Shown here piece by piece: positions 35,779 to 45,706 of a DNA stretch of 64,000 nt. Both the position numbers and the translations under genes were made by a program. The notes under the pieces were generated by a model. The model was not told where the DNA came from. It worked only from the letters and a program-made list of their open reading frames with translations, and made no database searches. The stretch is from Kitasatospora terrestris (lineage in GTDB: Bacteria; Actinomycetota; Actinomycetes; Streptomycetales; Streptomycetaceae), in contig NZ_BAABIS010000001.1 of assembly GCF_039542905.1 (NCBI RefSeq), positions 124,001 through 188,000 on the forward strand. Direction: 5' to 3'. Numbering within the stretch: position 1 is the stretch's first letter; every line of letters starts with the position of its first letter.

Positions 35779-35794
35779 GCGTAATCGATTACGC
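35779..35794. promoter_or_regulatory. Perfect 16-bp palindrome, probable LacI-family operator
   Basis: GCGTAATCGATTACGC is fully self-complementary with the central CG typical of LacI-family operators. It lies between the LacI gene and the solute-binding protein gene, 113 bases upstream of the -35 box. It could control the operon at a distance or with a second site. Confidence 0.7.
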
Positions 35795-35836
35795 AACGGG
35801 TCCACGACCGCCCCCGGACCGTACGGAAGGGGACGC

Positions 35837-36826
35837 TCAGACCGACTCCCGCTCCACGAATTCCGCGCCGACCCTCAGGGTCTTCGGAACCGACCGGCCG
35901 TCCATCCGCTCCCGCAACAGCCTCGCCGCGGCGGCTCCCACCGCACCGGCCGGATAGCGGATCGTGGTCAGACGTGGCCGGACGAGCGAGGCGAAGTCGG
36001 CGTCGTCGTAGCCGATCAGAGAGACGTCCCCGGGGATCCGGAGCCCCAGCTCCTCCGCCCGGCCCATGGCCCCGACAGCGATCACGTCGTTCGCGCAGAA
36101 GACCGCGTCCGGCGGGTGCCTCAGGCCCATGAGCTGCCCGAAGCCCGCCGCGCCGGCCTCCCGGGTGTGCTCTCCGCGCACGACCATGCCGTGCGGCAAC
36201 ACCGTGCCGAACTGGCCGGTCAGAGCCCGCAGGAGCTCCAGGCGCGGGTCGCCACCTGTCGCGTCTCGCGGTCCGGCGATCATGGCGATGCGCCGACGGC
36301 CGGACGCCGTGACCGCCGTGAGCGCGGCGCGCATGGCGGCGCGGGCCTCGGGCTCGACGCGGTCCACCCCGTCGAGCCGGATGTCGGCGCTCACCACCAC
36401 CGGCACCCCGGCATCCTCGAGCGGCTTGAGGTCCTTGGCCACCAGCCGGAACGGTGTGATGACCACCCCCGCGAACTGCTGCTGCACGGCCTCGCGGACG
36501 AAGGCCAGCTCCTCCCTGCGGTCCGCCCGCGTGTTGCAGACAACCACGTGCAGGCCCAGGTCCCTGACGTGCTCCTGCAGGGCAGAGGCCAATTGCGCGA
36601 AGAACGGGTTTGCCAGATCCGGCACCACCAGCCCCACCAGGGCGGAACGCCCCGTCCTCAGGCTTCGCGCAGCGCTGTTCAGGGTGAATCCGAGCTGCCG
36701 GATCGCAGCCTCCACCGCCACCCGCGTCTCAGGTCTGACCGGTCGCTTGCCCGAGAGCACGTACGACACGGTCGCCACCGATACCCCGGCGGCCTTGGCG
36801 ACGTCGGCCATGGTGACCCGATCCAC
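35837..36826 (-). CDS. LacI-family transcriptional regulator
   Basis: 329 residues. The HTH (TMADVAKAAGVSVATVSYVL) and hinge helix (AARSLRTGRS) are followed by a type 1 periplasmic-binding-like sensor domain (LVGLVVPDLANPFFAQLAS). GTG 36826 is preceded by GGAAGGGGG; the first conserved Met is at codon 6. It is upstream of and on the same strand as the galactoside operon and should repress it until an alpha- or beta-galactoside-derived ligand is bound. Confidence 0.93.
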   Translation of the reverse strand: MDRVTMADVAKAAGVSVATVSYVLSGKRPVRPETRVAVEAAIRQLGFTLNSAARSLRTGRSALVGLVVPDLANPFFAQLASALQEHVRDLGLHVVVCNTRADRREELAFVREAVQQQFAGVVITPFRLVAKDLKPLEDAGVPVVVSADIRLDGVDRVEPEARAAMRAALTAVTASGRRRIAMIAGPRDATGGDPRLELLRALTGQFGTVLPHGMVVRGEHTREAGAAGFGQLMGLRHPPDAVFCANDVIAVGAMGRAEELGLRIPGDVSLIGYDDADFASLVRPRLTTIRYPAGAVGAAAARLLRERMDGRSVPKTLRVGAEFVERESV

Positions 36827-36990
36827 TCGAGCCCCCTTCCTGACTGCGGTCCACGGATTCCCGCGGGCAGGCTACCCGCCCCCCGCACGGGGCCACTGGC
36901 AGTGCGACAAGCGGTGGGGGTCACTGCATACCGCGCCCGCGAGTACAGCCCACGCGTCTCGCTCGACAACTCCCTCGCAGTGAGGGGCTG

Positions 36991-37005
36991 GTGAACCCGA
37001 TTCAC
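36991..37005. promoter_or_regulatory. Inverted repeat GTGAA-N5-TTCAC upstream of LacI and SGNH genes
   Basis: Exact 5-bp arms with a 5-base spacer lie in the divergent gap between the LacI gene and the secreted lipase gene. It may be an operator for one of them; it differs from the 35779 palindrome, so binding by the same regulator is not supported by sequence. Confidence 0.3.
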
Positions 37006-37101
37006 GAAACCGCCCCTGTGACGAATCTTTCAGAACGCGGAGGACGCCGCTAAAAAGTTACCGCCGCGTCAATGTGGCGCGCGTAGACCGTGGGAGGTCC
37101 C

Positions 37102-37896
37102 GTGAAATCGCGCTCCGTCCTGCCCCTGTTCGGCACCGGACTGCTGCTCGCCGGCAGTCTGCTCCTCACCGCGACCCCCGCCTCCGCCGCCGGCGGGAAC
37201 TACGTCGCACTCGGCGACTCGTACTCCTCGGGCGAGGGAACCGGTGACTACATCGGCTCCGCCGGATCCTGCAACCGCAGCAACCACGCCTACCCCGCGC
37301 TGTGGGCCGCCGCCCACGCGCCCACCTCGTTCGCGTTCGTCGCCTGCTCCGGCGCCACCACCACGGACGTCATCAACAACCAGCTCTCCTCCCTGAACAG
37401 CTCCACCACGCTCGTCAGCATCAGCATCGGCGGGAACGACGCCGGTTTCGCCGGCGCCATGCAGACCTGTGTGCTCAGCGGAACCGACGCGTGCCTGACC
37501 GCCGTCAACAACGCCAAGGCGTTCGCCAACTCCAAGCTCCCGGGCCTGCTCGACCAGGTCTACGCGGGCATCCGCAACCGGGCCCCGTCCGCCAGAGTGG
37601 TCGTCCTCGGATACCCCCACCTGTACAAGATCGGCGGTAGCTGCTCCTTCGGCATCAGCGACACCAGCCGCAACGCCATCAACGGTGCCGCCGACACGAT
37701 CGACTCCGTCGTCTCGGGCCGCGCCTCCGCCGCCGGGTTCAGCTTCGGCGACGTCCGTCAGGTCTTCACCAACCACGAGATCTGCTCGTCCGACTGGTGG
37801 CTCAACAGCACCCGGATCCCGGTCCACGAGAGCTACCACCCGAACGTCGCAGGACACGCCAACGGCTACCTGCCGGTCTTCTCCGCCCGAACCTGA
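37102..37896 (+). CDS. Secreted SGNH/GDSL lipase or esterase
   Basis: 264 residues. A signal peptide (LLLAGSLLLTATPASAAGG) precedes block I ALGDSYSSGEG with the nucleophile Ser, block III SIGGNDAGF and block V SYHPNVAGH with the catalytic Asp/His pair region. Six cysteines fit the three disulphides of the Streptomyces extracellular lipase group. It should hydrolyse acyl esters outside the cell. GTG 37102 with GGGAGGTCCC is preferred over the GTG at 37090. A strong hairpin follows the stop. Confidence 0.92.
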   Translation: MKSRSVLPLFGTGLLLAGSLLLTATPASAAGGNYVALGDSYSSGEGTGDYIGSAGSCNRSNHAYPALWAAAHAPTSFAFVACSGATTTDVINNQLSSLNSSTTLVSISIGGNDAGFAGAMQTCVLSGTDACLTAVNNAKAFANSKLPGLLDQVYAGIRNRAPSARVVVLGYPHLYKIGGSCSFGISDTSRNAINGAADTIDSVVSGRASAAGFSFGDVRQVFTNHEICSSDWWLNSTRIPVHESYHPNVAGHANGYLPVFSART

Positions 37897-37919
37897 CACC
37901 CGGCGGCTGCCACCGAACG

Positions 37920-37969
37920 CCGACGAGCCGCTCCACCCAGCCGCGGGGGCGGGCGGAGCGGCTCGTCGG
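37920..37969. terminator. Bidirectional terminator between SGNH lipase and GH38 genes
   Basis: A perfect 15-bp inverted repeat (CCGACGAGCCGCTCC and complement) with a 20-base loop lies between the two convergent stops (37896 and 38000), so it can end transcription from both sides. Confidence 0.85.
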
Positions 37970-37999
37970 TCCCTGCCCCGACGGCGGGGCCTGCGGCGG

Positions 38000-40642
38000 T
38001 CAGGCACGGGTGAGGCGAAGGCTCCACAGTTCGTAGGGCCGGAAGGTGTGGTGGATCGTGCCGGTCGGACAAGGGGCCGCGACCGGGGACTCGTCGAGCC
38101 GCACCGGCGTCGCCCGCCAACCCCCGGGCAGTTCGACGTCCCCTCGGATCTGCTCCCCGGTCGGGTTGGACAGGCGCAGGACGAGGCCGTTTCCGTCGTC
38201 AGCCGGCTTGAGGGCGGTCATCCGCGCGCCGTCCACCCGCAACCCGGGAGCGACCGGCGCAGCGGGGCTGCTGCCGGGGCGGAGCTGGACGCCACGCAGC
38301 GGCACGGTGGTGGTGTCGGCGAGCCGGGCAAGGGCCATGTCGGTCGCGACGCGCTCGCCGACCTCGATCGCCAGGTCGAAGGAGTGCGGCCGGCGGCACT
38401 GTGCTTGGGGGGTGGGCAGCATCGGGCCGGCGCCGGTGGTGCGGGCCTTGAGGTCGAAACGCGACAGCCAGCCGACCGAGCGGAGCAGGGTGATGACCAT
38501 CTCGTCGCAGCCGGAGCCGCTGTGCTGCGCGGCGAGGCCGGTGCGTTCCGGCAGACCGGCCGCCGCGACCGCGATGCGAACGTCGCCGTCGCCGATCGCG
38601 GACACGCTCTGCACCGGGACGCACCCGTACTCGGCCTCGTGGGCCCGCTCGGTGGGGAGCGGGCCGAGGTCCGCGCCGACGGGGTGGTCGAGGAGGCTGT
38701 AGTGGGTGTCGGCGCTCCAGCGGGCGGACGGCGCCGGGGTGGGGAAATGGACCCGCAGACGGTGATCGTCGGCCGGGTTGTCGAGGCGTGCGTTCCATCG
38801 CAGCGCGCTCACGCCGTGCCACTGCTCGACGGTGACCGCCACCGGCATCGCCACCGTGTCCGCGCTGCGGGCCGTGCGGTCCGCCGTCAGCGCCGCGGGC
38901 ACGTCGATCACCGCGTCGATCTCCAGCACCGCACGCACCCGGGAGACCCGGCGGCGAACGGCGAGCAGCCGCGGCACCCTGGGGACGTCGTGCGGGACGG
39001 GGTCGAAGTTGTAGGTGTCGCCGCGGTCGCCGTCGTCGACCAGCAGGCCCAGGCCCGGCAGTGCGGTGCCGTCCGCCAGGACCATGGTCAGCGACGCGTC
39101 CTGCTCGACGAGGAGCTTCGCACCCCCTTCGAGGTCCAGGGTCCGTTCACCGTCCTCCCCCGGCGCGGCCGCGTCCGTGGGCGGCGTGTCGCCGAGGGCC
39201 ACCGCGTACACGCCGTGGCCCAGGGCCGGGATGCCGGCGGCCAGCAGGCGGAGCCGGTGGCGCAGCGCCGGCCGCGAGTCCGGCAGCAGGTCCAGGTCCG
39301 CTTCGAACGCGGTCTCCTCACCGACCTCTTCCCACTCGAACGCGACAGCCGCTCCGTCCGGTCCCGTGACGGACTGCGGGAAACGGCCCGGCGCGGTGAG
39401 CAGCTCCACCACGACCGGCCCGCCGAGCGGGCTCGGGTGCGGGTTCAGGACCGCGAACGACGCCCGGTCGCCCTCCGGGGCGCCGTAGAGGCGGGTGTCG
39501 AGGCCGGCCGCCCCCAGGGCGCGCGCGACGACGTGCTCGGCGACCTGCCGGACGCGGTCGAACCGCACCTCGTTCTCACGGTGCACCTCGTCCACACTGC
39601 ATCCGCAGATCGAGTCGTGCGGCGAATTGCGCAGCAGCAGCTCCCACGCGTGACGCAGTTCCTCCGTGAGGGTCGCGTCCCCCGCGGCGTGCAGGGCCAG
39701 CAGGGGCTCCGCCCAGCGCTCCAGCACGGTCTGCGCGGCGGCGTTCGCCTGCTTGAGGTACGTCCGGGCCGACAGCGTGCCCGGCAGCAGGAACGTCAGC
39801 CGGCCGGGCCGGTGCCGCAGCGCGCCCTCCACCACCGGCACGCCACCCGTCCGGGCGGCCTCACGTGCCGCCGCGAAGAACGCCGCCAGCGTGCTCTCCC
39901 GCAGCTCGGCGCCCTCGTTCGCGGCCGCACCGGCGACCGCCTTCAGCGCGCCCGCGGGATCGGTCGGGGCCAGGTGGTCGCCGCCGTTCATCAACAGCCA
40001 CGGCCCACCGGGCAGCCGCTCTCCTTCAGCGGCAAGGAACTCCGCGACGCGCTCGGCGCGGCCGGCGTCACCGCCGGGCTCGGCCCACAGCACCTCGGCG
40101 GCGTGGTAGCCCTGATTGGCCGCCAGGACCTGGGACCCGTCGGGCGACCGCCAGTGGAAGCGGGCCACGCCGTCGGGGGCACCCCGCCACACCAGGGCCG
40201 TGTCCATTCCGAAGCCGTTGAGGATGCGCGGCAGGTCCGCCGGGTGTCCGAAGGTGTCCGGGCAGTAGCCGACCTCGGCGAGCGCGCCCACCCGGCCGCC
40301 CCAGCGGCGGGCGGTCAGCAGGTTGCGCACCAGGTTCTCGCCCGACACCAGCTGGTTGTCGGCGAGGACGTGCCACGGACCGAGCGTGAGCCGACCGGCC
40401 CGGGCGTGGCCGGCGAGCCGGTCGGCGAGGTCGGGGCGCAGCGCCTGGACGTCCGCGAGAACGATGGTCTGGCCGTCGAGGTGGAAGGTCGTCGTGCGGC
40501 CGTCGTCCAGCTCGTCGCACACCCGCTCGGCCAGTTCGACCAGACGCGCCCGGTAGGACTCGAACGGGCGGTACCACTCGCGGTCCCAGTGCACGTGGGT
40601 GACGACGTGGCAGTCCACGGGCGGACGGGGGGTGATGGTCAC
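38000..40642 (-). CDS. Alpha-mannosidase, GH38 family
   Basis: 880 residues. The N-terminal GH38 catalytic domain shows the zinc-binding [10 protein letters not shown] (His and Asp ligands) and the nucleophile Asp in [14 protein letters not shown], then the middle helical domain ([19 protein letters not shown]) and C-terminal beta domains. There is no signal peptide, so it acts in the cytoplasm on imported alpha-mannosides such as N-glycan fragments. GTG 40642 overlaps the stop of the FAD-NanE fusion. Last gene of an eight-gene operon; terminator at 37920-37969. Confidence 0.94.
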   Translation of the reverse strand: MTITPRPPVDCHVVTHVHWDREWYRPFESYRARLVELAERVCDELDDGRTTTFHLDGQTIVLADVQALRPDLADRLAGHARAGRLTLGPWHVLADNQLVSGENLVRNLLTARRWGGRVGALAEVGYCPDTFGHPADLPRILNGFGMDTALVWRGAPDGVARFHWRSPDGSQVLAANQGYHAAEVLWAEPGGDAGRAERVAEFLAAEGERLPGGPWLLMNGGDHLAPTDPAGALKAVAGAAANEGAELRESTLAAFFAAAREAARTGGVPVVEGALRHRPGRLTFLLPGTLSARTYLKQANAAAQTVLERWAEPLLALHAAGDATLTEELRHAWELLLRNSPHDSICGCSVDEVHRENEVRFDRVRQVAEHVVARALGAAGLDTRLYGAPEGDRASFAVLNPHPSPLGGPVVVELLTAPGRFPQSVTGPDGAAVAFEWEEVGEETAFEADLDLLPDSRPALRHRLRLLAAGIPALGHGVYAVALGDTPPTDAAAPGEDGERTLDLEGGAKLLVEQDASLTMVLADGTALPGLGLLVDDGDRGDTYNFDPVPHDVPRVPRLLAVRRRVSRVRAVLEIDAVIDVPAALTADRTARSADTVAMPVAVTVEQWHGVSALRWNARLDNPADDHRLRVHFPTPAPSARWSADTHYSLLDHPVGADLGPLPTERAHEAEYGCVPVQSVSAIGDGDVRIAVAAAGLPERTGLAAQHSGSGCDEMVITLLRSVGWLSRFDLKARTTGAGPMLPTPQAQCRRPHSFDLAIEVGERVATDMALARLADTTTVPLRGVQLRPGSSPAAPVAPGLRVDGARMTALKPADDGNGLVLRLSNPTGEQIRGDVELPGGWRATPVRLDESPVAAPCPTGTIHHTFRPYELWSLRLTRA

Positions 40643-43149
40643 GGCTGGCTCTCCGGGGCAGGGCGGGTGGATGCGAGGGCCGCGGCGAAGCGGGCGGTCA
40701 GGTCGGCGGGCCGGGTGATGGCCCCGCCGACCACGACGGTGTGGGCGCCGGCGGCAAGAGCGGCGGCCGCCTCGACGGGGGTCGCGATGCGGCCCTCGGC
40801 CACGACGGGGACGTCGAGCCGGTCGGCCAGGGCACGCACCAGTTGCAGGTCGGGCCCCGGCTGGTGGGGACTGTCGGGGGTGTACCCGGACAGGGTGGTG
40901 CTCACCAGGTCCGCGCCGGCGGCGGCGGCGGCCAGGCCGTCCTCCAGCGTGGCCACGTCCGCCATGACCGGGATCCCGCGCGCGTGCAACGCCTCGATCG
41001 TGTCGGCGAGCGAGCGCCCGTCAGGTCGCGGCCGGCTGGTGCCGTCCAGGGCGACGATGTCGGCGCCCGCGTCCGCCACGGCCATGGCGTGTTCGAGGGT
41101 GGGTGTGATGTACGGGCCGTCTTCGCCGTCCTTCCACAGACCGATCACCGGAAGCGGAACGGCCATCCGCACGGCGGCGATGTCCGCCGGCCCGTTGATC
41201 CGTACCGCTGCGGCGCCGCCGCTGTGCGCGGCAACCGCCATCTGGGCCATGAACTGCGGCCCGTGCAGCGGTTCCCCCGGCAGGGCCTGGCACGAGACCA
41301 CCAGCTTGCCGGCCAGACCGGAAGGCAGCACCACGCGGCTGCGGGAGGGCCGCCCGCCGGATGGCACGGCCGGCCGTCGGCCACCGGTGTCGACGGTCAG
41401 CTCCTCGACAGCGGCTCCCAGCGCGGCGACGACCTCTCCCCAGGAGGCGTCGGTCGGCAGGTGGTCGGCGGCACGTCCGGCCCCGGGAGCCAGTTGGTCG
41501 GCGGCCGTGACCAGCGCCGCCCGGTCCTGCTCGTCGCAGGGTGCCTCCGGCTCGGCGGTGAGTCGTTCGCGGCGGGCACCGCCGAGGCCGCCGGCGGCGG
41601 CGAGGCGGTGGGCGGGGGCGAACAGGGGGTCGGCCGGGTCGAGATCGAGCAGCCAGGCGAGCGGAACGCCGCGGTGCACGAGCGCACGCTGCAGGAGCGC
41701 CACCTCGGCGGGTTCGTCGAGCAGTTCGGCCGGTTCCAGCGCCCGGGCGACCGCCTGGGCCGCGAGGGTGCCGGCGGCCTCGCCGACCGCCCATTCACCG
41801 TGGTGGACCCGGTAGGCGGCGGCAGCCGCCTGGGTGGCCGCGAGGTTCTTCGCTGCGGCCAGCAGGTTGCTCGGGGCGTCGGCGACAAGTGCCGACAGGG
41901 GGACCTGGAACGGCGCGGTCGGCGAGTACGCCGACCGCGGGTGACCGATCCTGGCGTGGAGGTCCATGTGGTAGAACGCCAGGCCGCCGCTGTCGGCCAT
42001 GTTGGCCGCACGTGCCTGGCCCAGGACGGGCTCCAGGTCCTGCTGCCGCACCGGGATGCGCGCCGCCAGTCGCCGGGACTCGCGCACGTACGGTTCGGCG
42101 GCCAGGCCGTCCGGCGCGCAGGTCGCGTCCGGTACCGGACGCAGTCCCGGGTAGCCGGCGCCGGTGCCGTCGTCGCGCGGGCATTCGGTCTGCAGCCAGT
42201 GCAGGAACGCGAGCGACAGCCGGCGGGACTCGGCGCGCGCACGGTCGGGCTCGTGCACGAGGGAGGCGTCGGCGTAGTCGTTGCCGGCCCAGTTGATCAG
42301 CGCGAGGTCGGTGGTGCCGAACAGGGCGCCTTCGCGCAGGCGACGGTAGGTCCAGAACGGCGGATGACCGTCCGGTCCGTCGACGAACATGCGGTAGCGG
42401 TGCGACCGGTCGTCCCAACCGGCGATCTCCAGGGTGAACGGCTGGGAGTCACGCCAGCGCTCGTACCCCTCGGGGCGCGGCACCGTGTGGTCCTCTCCCG
42501 GCCGGTGCTCGACGAGCAGCCCGGTGGTGCAGGACTGCACGGCGTGCGGATGGCCTCCGCCGGGCAGGGCCAGGCTCTCCCCGAAGGCCTCGCGGCCCTC
42601 CGAGCCGATCACCCACGGCGCGCCCGCCAGCGGGAGGAGCTCACCGGTCTCGGTCGCGTCGCAGAACACCTCTGCGGCAACGGTGACGTCGTGGCCCTGG
42701 CCGTCGCGCAGCCGCACCGAGACGATCCGGCCGTCCTCCCGCACCGCCCTGACCGGGCGCACGCCGGTGACGATCCGGAGCCGGCCGGCGGTGACGTGCG
42801 GGGCCAGGAGGGAGTCGATGGCCCGGACGGCTGCCTGCGGTTCGAAGCACAGCCGGCTGACCCAGCCGCCACCGGGGTTGTCCTCGCCGTACTCGGCCCG
42901 CAGTGCCCGGCGCAGCCGCTGGTAGGAGGCCGAGGAACCGCCGGGCGCTTCGATGTGCGGGTGCTCGTCGAGGGCGGGCACGAGCTGGGTGGTGATCTGG
43001 CCTCCGAGCACCTGCTGGTCGCTGGTCAGGACGACGGTGCGGCCGGCTTCTGCGGCAGCCAGGGCAGCGGCCACCCCGCCGAGTCCACCGCCGATGACGG
43101 CGATCTCGGCGGCCGGCTGCCGTGCGGGTGCGGGCTCGTGGGTTGTCAT
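40639..43149 (-). CDS. Natural fusion: FAD-dependent oxidoreductase with NanE (N-acetylmannosamine-6-phosphate 2-epimerase)
   Basis: 836 residues as one uninterrupted frame. Residues about 1-595 are a PF12831-type FAD oxidoreductase: dinucleotide motif [19 protein letters not shown] at about 17-35, then [16 protein letters not shown] and [11 protein letters not shown]. Residues about 612-836 are a complete NanE barrel: [74 protein letters not shown] and [14 protein letters not shown]. NanE converts ManNAc-6-P to GlcNAc-6-P. The oxidoreductase substrate is unknown, possibly a sugar. The hinge (GLAG) is short. ATG 43149 overlaps the DUF4127 stop, and its own stop overlaps GH38. Confidence 0.92.
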   Translation of the reverse strand: MTTHEPAPARQPAAEIAVIGGGLGGVAAALAAAEAGRTVVLTSDQQVLGGQITTQLVPALDEHPHIEAPGGSSASYQRLRRALRAEYGEDNPGGGWVSRLCFEPQAAVRAIDSLLAPHVTAGRLRIVTGVRPVRAVREDGRIVSVRLRDGQGHDVTVAAEVFCDATETGELLPLAGAPWVIGSEGREAFGESLALPGGGHPHAVQSCTTGLLVEHRPGEDHTVPRPEGYERWRDSQPFTLEIAGWDDRSHRYRMFVDGPDGHPPFWTYRRLREGALFGTTDLALINWAGNDYADASLVHEPDRARAESRRLSLAFLHWLQTECPRDDGTGAGYPGLRPVPDATCAPDGLAAEPYVRESRRLAARIPVRQQDLEPVLGQARAANMADSGGLAFYHMDLHARIGHPRSAYSPTAPFQVPLSALVADAPSNLLAAAKNLAATQAAAAAYRVHHGEWAVGEAAGTLAAQAVARALEPAELLDEPAEVALLQRALVHRGVPLAWLLDLDPADPLFAPAHRLAAAGGLGGARRERLTAEPEAPCDEQDRAALVTAADQLAPGAGRAADHLPTDASWGEVVAALGAAVEELTVDTGGRRPAVPSGGRPSRSRVVLPSGLAGKLVVSCQALPGEPLHGPQFMAQMAVAAHSGGAAAVRINGPADIAAVRMAVPLPVIGLWKDGEDGPYITPTLEHAMAVADAGADIVALDGTSRPRPDGRSLADTIEALHARGIPVMADVATLEDGLAAAAAGADLVSTTLSGYTPDSPHQPGPDLQLVRALADRLDVPVVAEGRIATPVEAAAALAAGAHTVVVGGAITRPADLTARFAAALASTRPAPESQP

Positions 43150-44705
43150 CGGGCGGCCTCCGGGGCGCCGTTGCGCGTGTCGGTTGCTGGGTCGGTCGTG
43201 GTGTCGCCGGGATCGTCGAGCGCGAAGTCGACCTCGAAGGTCCGCGACCAGGGCAGCCTGACGGACGACGGGTCCACGCTCAGGGCGGCGAAGCCCGGCA
43301 GTTCGGCGCGCCGCCTCGCCAGGCCGGCCGCGATGTCGGCCATCACGGGATGGTCGGCCGGAACGCGGTCGTGACGGGTCGGGTCGCTTCCCAGGGCGGC
43401 GCGCACGCGTGCGCGTTCGTTGCTCATCCAGCCCCAGTCCTCGACCAGGCGGTGGAGCAGCAGACGGCGGTGTGCCCGCTCGTCGAAGCGGCCCGCCCGC
43501 CGGGCGGCGACGGCCGCAACGGCATGGGCTGCCACCGTTCCCAGGGTGTTCCCCGCGGTGTTCCATCCCGCGTACGCGGTCAGGTGCTCCAGGACGCCCG
43601 CCTCGGCCAGGGCTTCGACCAGCTGCGGATCGGCGCCGTTGGGCTGGGCGCAGTCGGCGACGGCGACGGCCTGCCCGGCGGCCAGCAGGGTCGCCGCGCG
43701 CTCGGCGAGGGCCCGGGCGGGCGCGGGGTCGGTGGCAACGGGCGGGGCGACCGCCCAGTCCCCCGCGCCGTCGGGGGTGTGCACGAGGAGGACGACGTCC
43801 GGGTCGTCGTCACGGACGACCGCGCCGCAGGCCTGGAGCTGCCGGGTCGCCGTGGTGGCCACGGGCACGTTCTCGTAGGCGGCGACGCGGCGCAGCCCCG
43901 CGGGGTCGACGGCCTCGATCCGGACGGTGGGGGCCTGTGCTCCCAGGACGTCGAGCAGGGTGCGTGCGAGGAGCACGGTGCATGCTTCGTCGGCTCCGGG
44001 GCGGACGCTGACGCGCTCGCCCAGGCCGAGCCAGGCGGTCCAGGTGTCCAGCCATCGCAGTTCGGCGGTCGCCAGTCCGTGCTCGGCCGTGTCGTCGGCG
44101 CCGACGACCAACGAGCGCAGGGTGCCGTCGGCGACCAGTTCGAGCGCGGCCGTGTTCACGGCGTGGTTGCGCACCCGCCGGCTGAGGAAGTCCGCGCGGA
44201 TCTCCGCCGGCACGCCGTCGACGCGCTCGGACGCCTCCAGCACTGCCGCGACGGCCGCGTGGTCGCCCGCTGCCCGGTGCAGGGAGGCCGAGAGGCGGTG
44301 CAGCGCAGGTCCGTGCGGGTCCCAGTAGTCGGGCTCCTCCATCGCGTCGGACGAGTCCGGAGTGCGGGTGATCAGGGTGACGGCGTGGACCGCGACGCCC
44401 CGGGACGCCAGGTCGCGCAGCGGCGCCCACGCCGCCGTCACGGAGGCGACGGAGGCGGGCCGGGTGCGCGAGGCGATCAGGCCGCCGTGGCCCAGTGTCT
44501 CGAGCGAGACGACGACGGCGTCCGCCTCCAGACCGGTGAGCCAGGCCGCCAGGGCATCAGGGCTTCCGGCCCGGCGCAGCGCCGGCATGGCCTCGGCCGG
44601 CGGTGTCACCAGCGCCACACCGGCCACGGCAGCCACCAGACGCGGGAGTTCGGCACAGGCCGGACGCTCGTCCAGCGGAACGAGAGCGATTCGAGGGGGT
44701 GTCAC
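43146..44705 (-). CDS. DUF4127 family protein
   Basis: 519 residues. The family pattern is clear: [19 protein letters not shown] at the N-terminus, [16 protein letters not shown] about residue 65-80, and later [27 protein letters not shown] and LVEDWGWMS. No signal peptide. DUF4127 proteins are often found in sugar-utilisation clusters; their reaction is not known to me. GTG 44705 overlaps the ROK kinase stop, and its stop overlaps the fusion gene start, so it is made with the sugar-phosphate enzymes and may act in the same pathway. Confidence 0.9.
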   Translation of the reverse strand: MTPPRIALVPLDERPACAELPRLVAAVAGVALVTPPAEAMPALRRAGSPDALAAWLTGLEADAVVVSLETLGHGGLIASRTRPASVASVTAAWAPLRDLASRGVAVHAVTLITRTPDSSDAMEEPDYWDPHGPALHRLSASLHRAAGDHAAVAAVLEASERVDGVPAEIRADFLSRRVRNHAVNTAALELVADGTLRSLVVGADDTAEHGLATAELRWLDTWTAWLGLGERVSVRPGADEACTVLLARTLLDVLGAQAPTVRIEAVDPAGLRRVAAYENVPVATTATRQLQACGAVVRDDDPDVVLLVHTPDGAGDWAVAPPVATDPAPARALAERAATLLAAGQAVAVADCAQPNGADPQLVEALAEAGVLEHLTAYAGWNTAGNTLGTVAAHAVAAVAARRAGRFDERAHRRLLLHRLVEDWGWMSNERARVRAALGSDPTRHDRVPADHPVMADIAAGLARRRAELPGFAALSVDPSSVRLPWSRTFEVDFALDDPGDTTTDPATDTRNGAPEAAR

Positions 44706-45706
44706 AGCGTTCCTGTGCTTTCGGAGGAGGCGTCGGCGGGCAGGCGGCGGGCTTCTGTCGCGGCGCCGATCAGGACCGCGTCGGCATCGAGGGCGGAGCG
44801 GGTCAACCGGACGCCCGCCAGCAGGGGCAGGGTGTGGGACGCGAGGGCCGCCCGCAGACCGGCTTCGAACCACGGACCCGAGGCGGCCGCGCCGCCCCCG
44901 AGCACGACCACGTCCGGGTCGAGCGCCGCCACCACACCCGCCAGGGCGGTGCCGAGCGCGTGACCGCCCGACTCGAGAACGGACCGGGCCACCGAGTCGC
45001 CGGCCTCTGCCAGGGCCGCCACGGCCCGCAGGTCGGGAAGGTGGCGGTCGGGCAGTCGGCGACGCGCCTCGTCGGTCATGGCGGGACCGGCAGCACGCGC
45101 CTCCACGTGCCCCGTCGCCCCGCAGGGGCACAGCAGGGACTCGGCGCCGGGGACGGGGAGGTGACCGAGGTGCCCGGCAGCGCCGTGGGCGCCTCGGACG
45201 AGCCTGCCGCCCACCGCCACGGCTCCCCCGATGCCCGTACCCGCCATGACGGCCACGGCGACGTCGCAGTGCCGGGCGGCCCCGGCCGCGCACTCGCCGG
45301 CCAGGAAGGCCTGCACGTCGTTCATGACGGTGGCGGGCATGCCCAGTTCCCGCTCAGCGGCACTCGCGAGCTCCGTTCCGGCCCAGCCGGGAAGCGCCGA
45401 GGTCGCGGCGACGACGGATCGCCCCAGCCGGTCGACCACGCCGGCGGTGCCGAATCCGACGGCCACGGCTGCCGTGCCGAGGACGGCACGTCCTTCCTCG
45501 GCGCAGGCGAGCGCGAGCCCGAGCGCCGAGGCGAGGACGGCGGCGCCACCGTCCGCCGCCGGGGTGGGGGCGGTGCGGCGGACAGCGGGAACCGGCGTGC
45601 CGTCGCGGTCGACCACGACCGCTGCCGTGGTCTTGGTGCCGCCGATGTCGACGGCCAGGACCGGCTGGTGGCAGCCCGCAGCCGGGCTCCCGGGGGTGGA
45701 TCTCAT
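44702..45706 (-). CDS. ROK-family sugar kinase (NanK/GlcK-like)
   Basis: 334 residues. The ATP-binding DIGGTKTTAAVV (about residue 21-32), the catalytic region VMNDVQAFL and the ROK zinc site GHLPVPG...LCPCGATGHVEA are visible. The zinc site usually ends CxCGxxGC; here the third Cys is His (GATGH), so metal binding is changed or the His substitutes. There is no N-terminal helix-turn-helix, so it is an enzyme rather than a repressor. With NanE adjacent, ManNAc or a hexose is the probable substrate. ATG 45706 overlaps the GntR stop. Confidence 0.9.
   Translation of the reverse strand: MRSTPGSPAAGCHQPVLAVDIGGTKTTAAVVVDRDGTPVPAVRRTAPTPAADGGAAVLASALGLALACAEEGRAVLGTAAVAVGFGTAGVVDRLGRSVVAATSALPGWAGTELASAAERELGMPATVMNDVQAFLAGECAAGAARHCDVAVAVMAGTGIGGAVAVGGRLVRGAHGAAGHLGHLPVPGAESLLCPCGATGHVEARAAGPAMTDEARRRLPDRHLPDLRAVAALAEAGDSVARSVLESGGHALGTALAGVVAALDPDVVVLGGGAAASGPWFEAGLRAALASHTLPLLAGVRLTRSALDADAVLIGAATEARRLPADASSESTGTL

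Noticed and set aside
37685..41815. A plus-strand open frame of over 1300 codons
   Set aside because: It runs antisense to GH38 and the fusion gene, begins inside the SGNH gene in another frame and has no recognisable motif.
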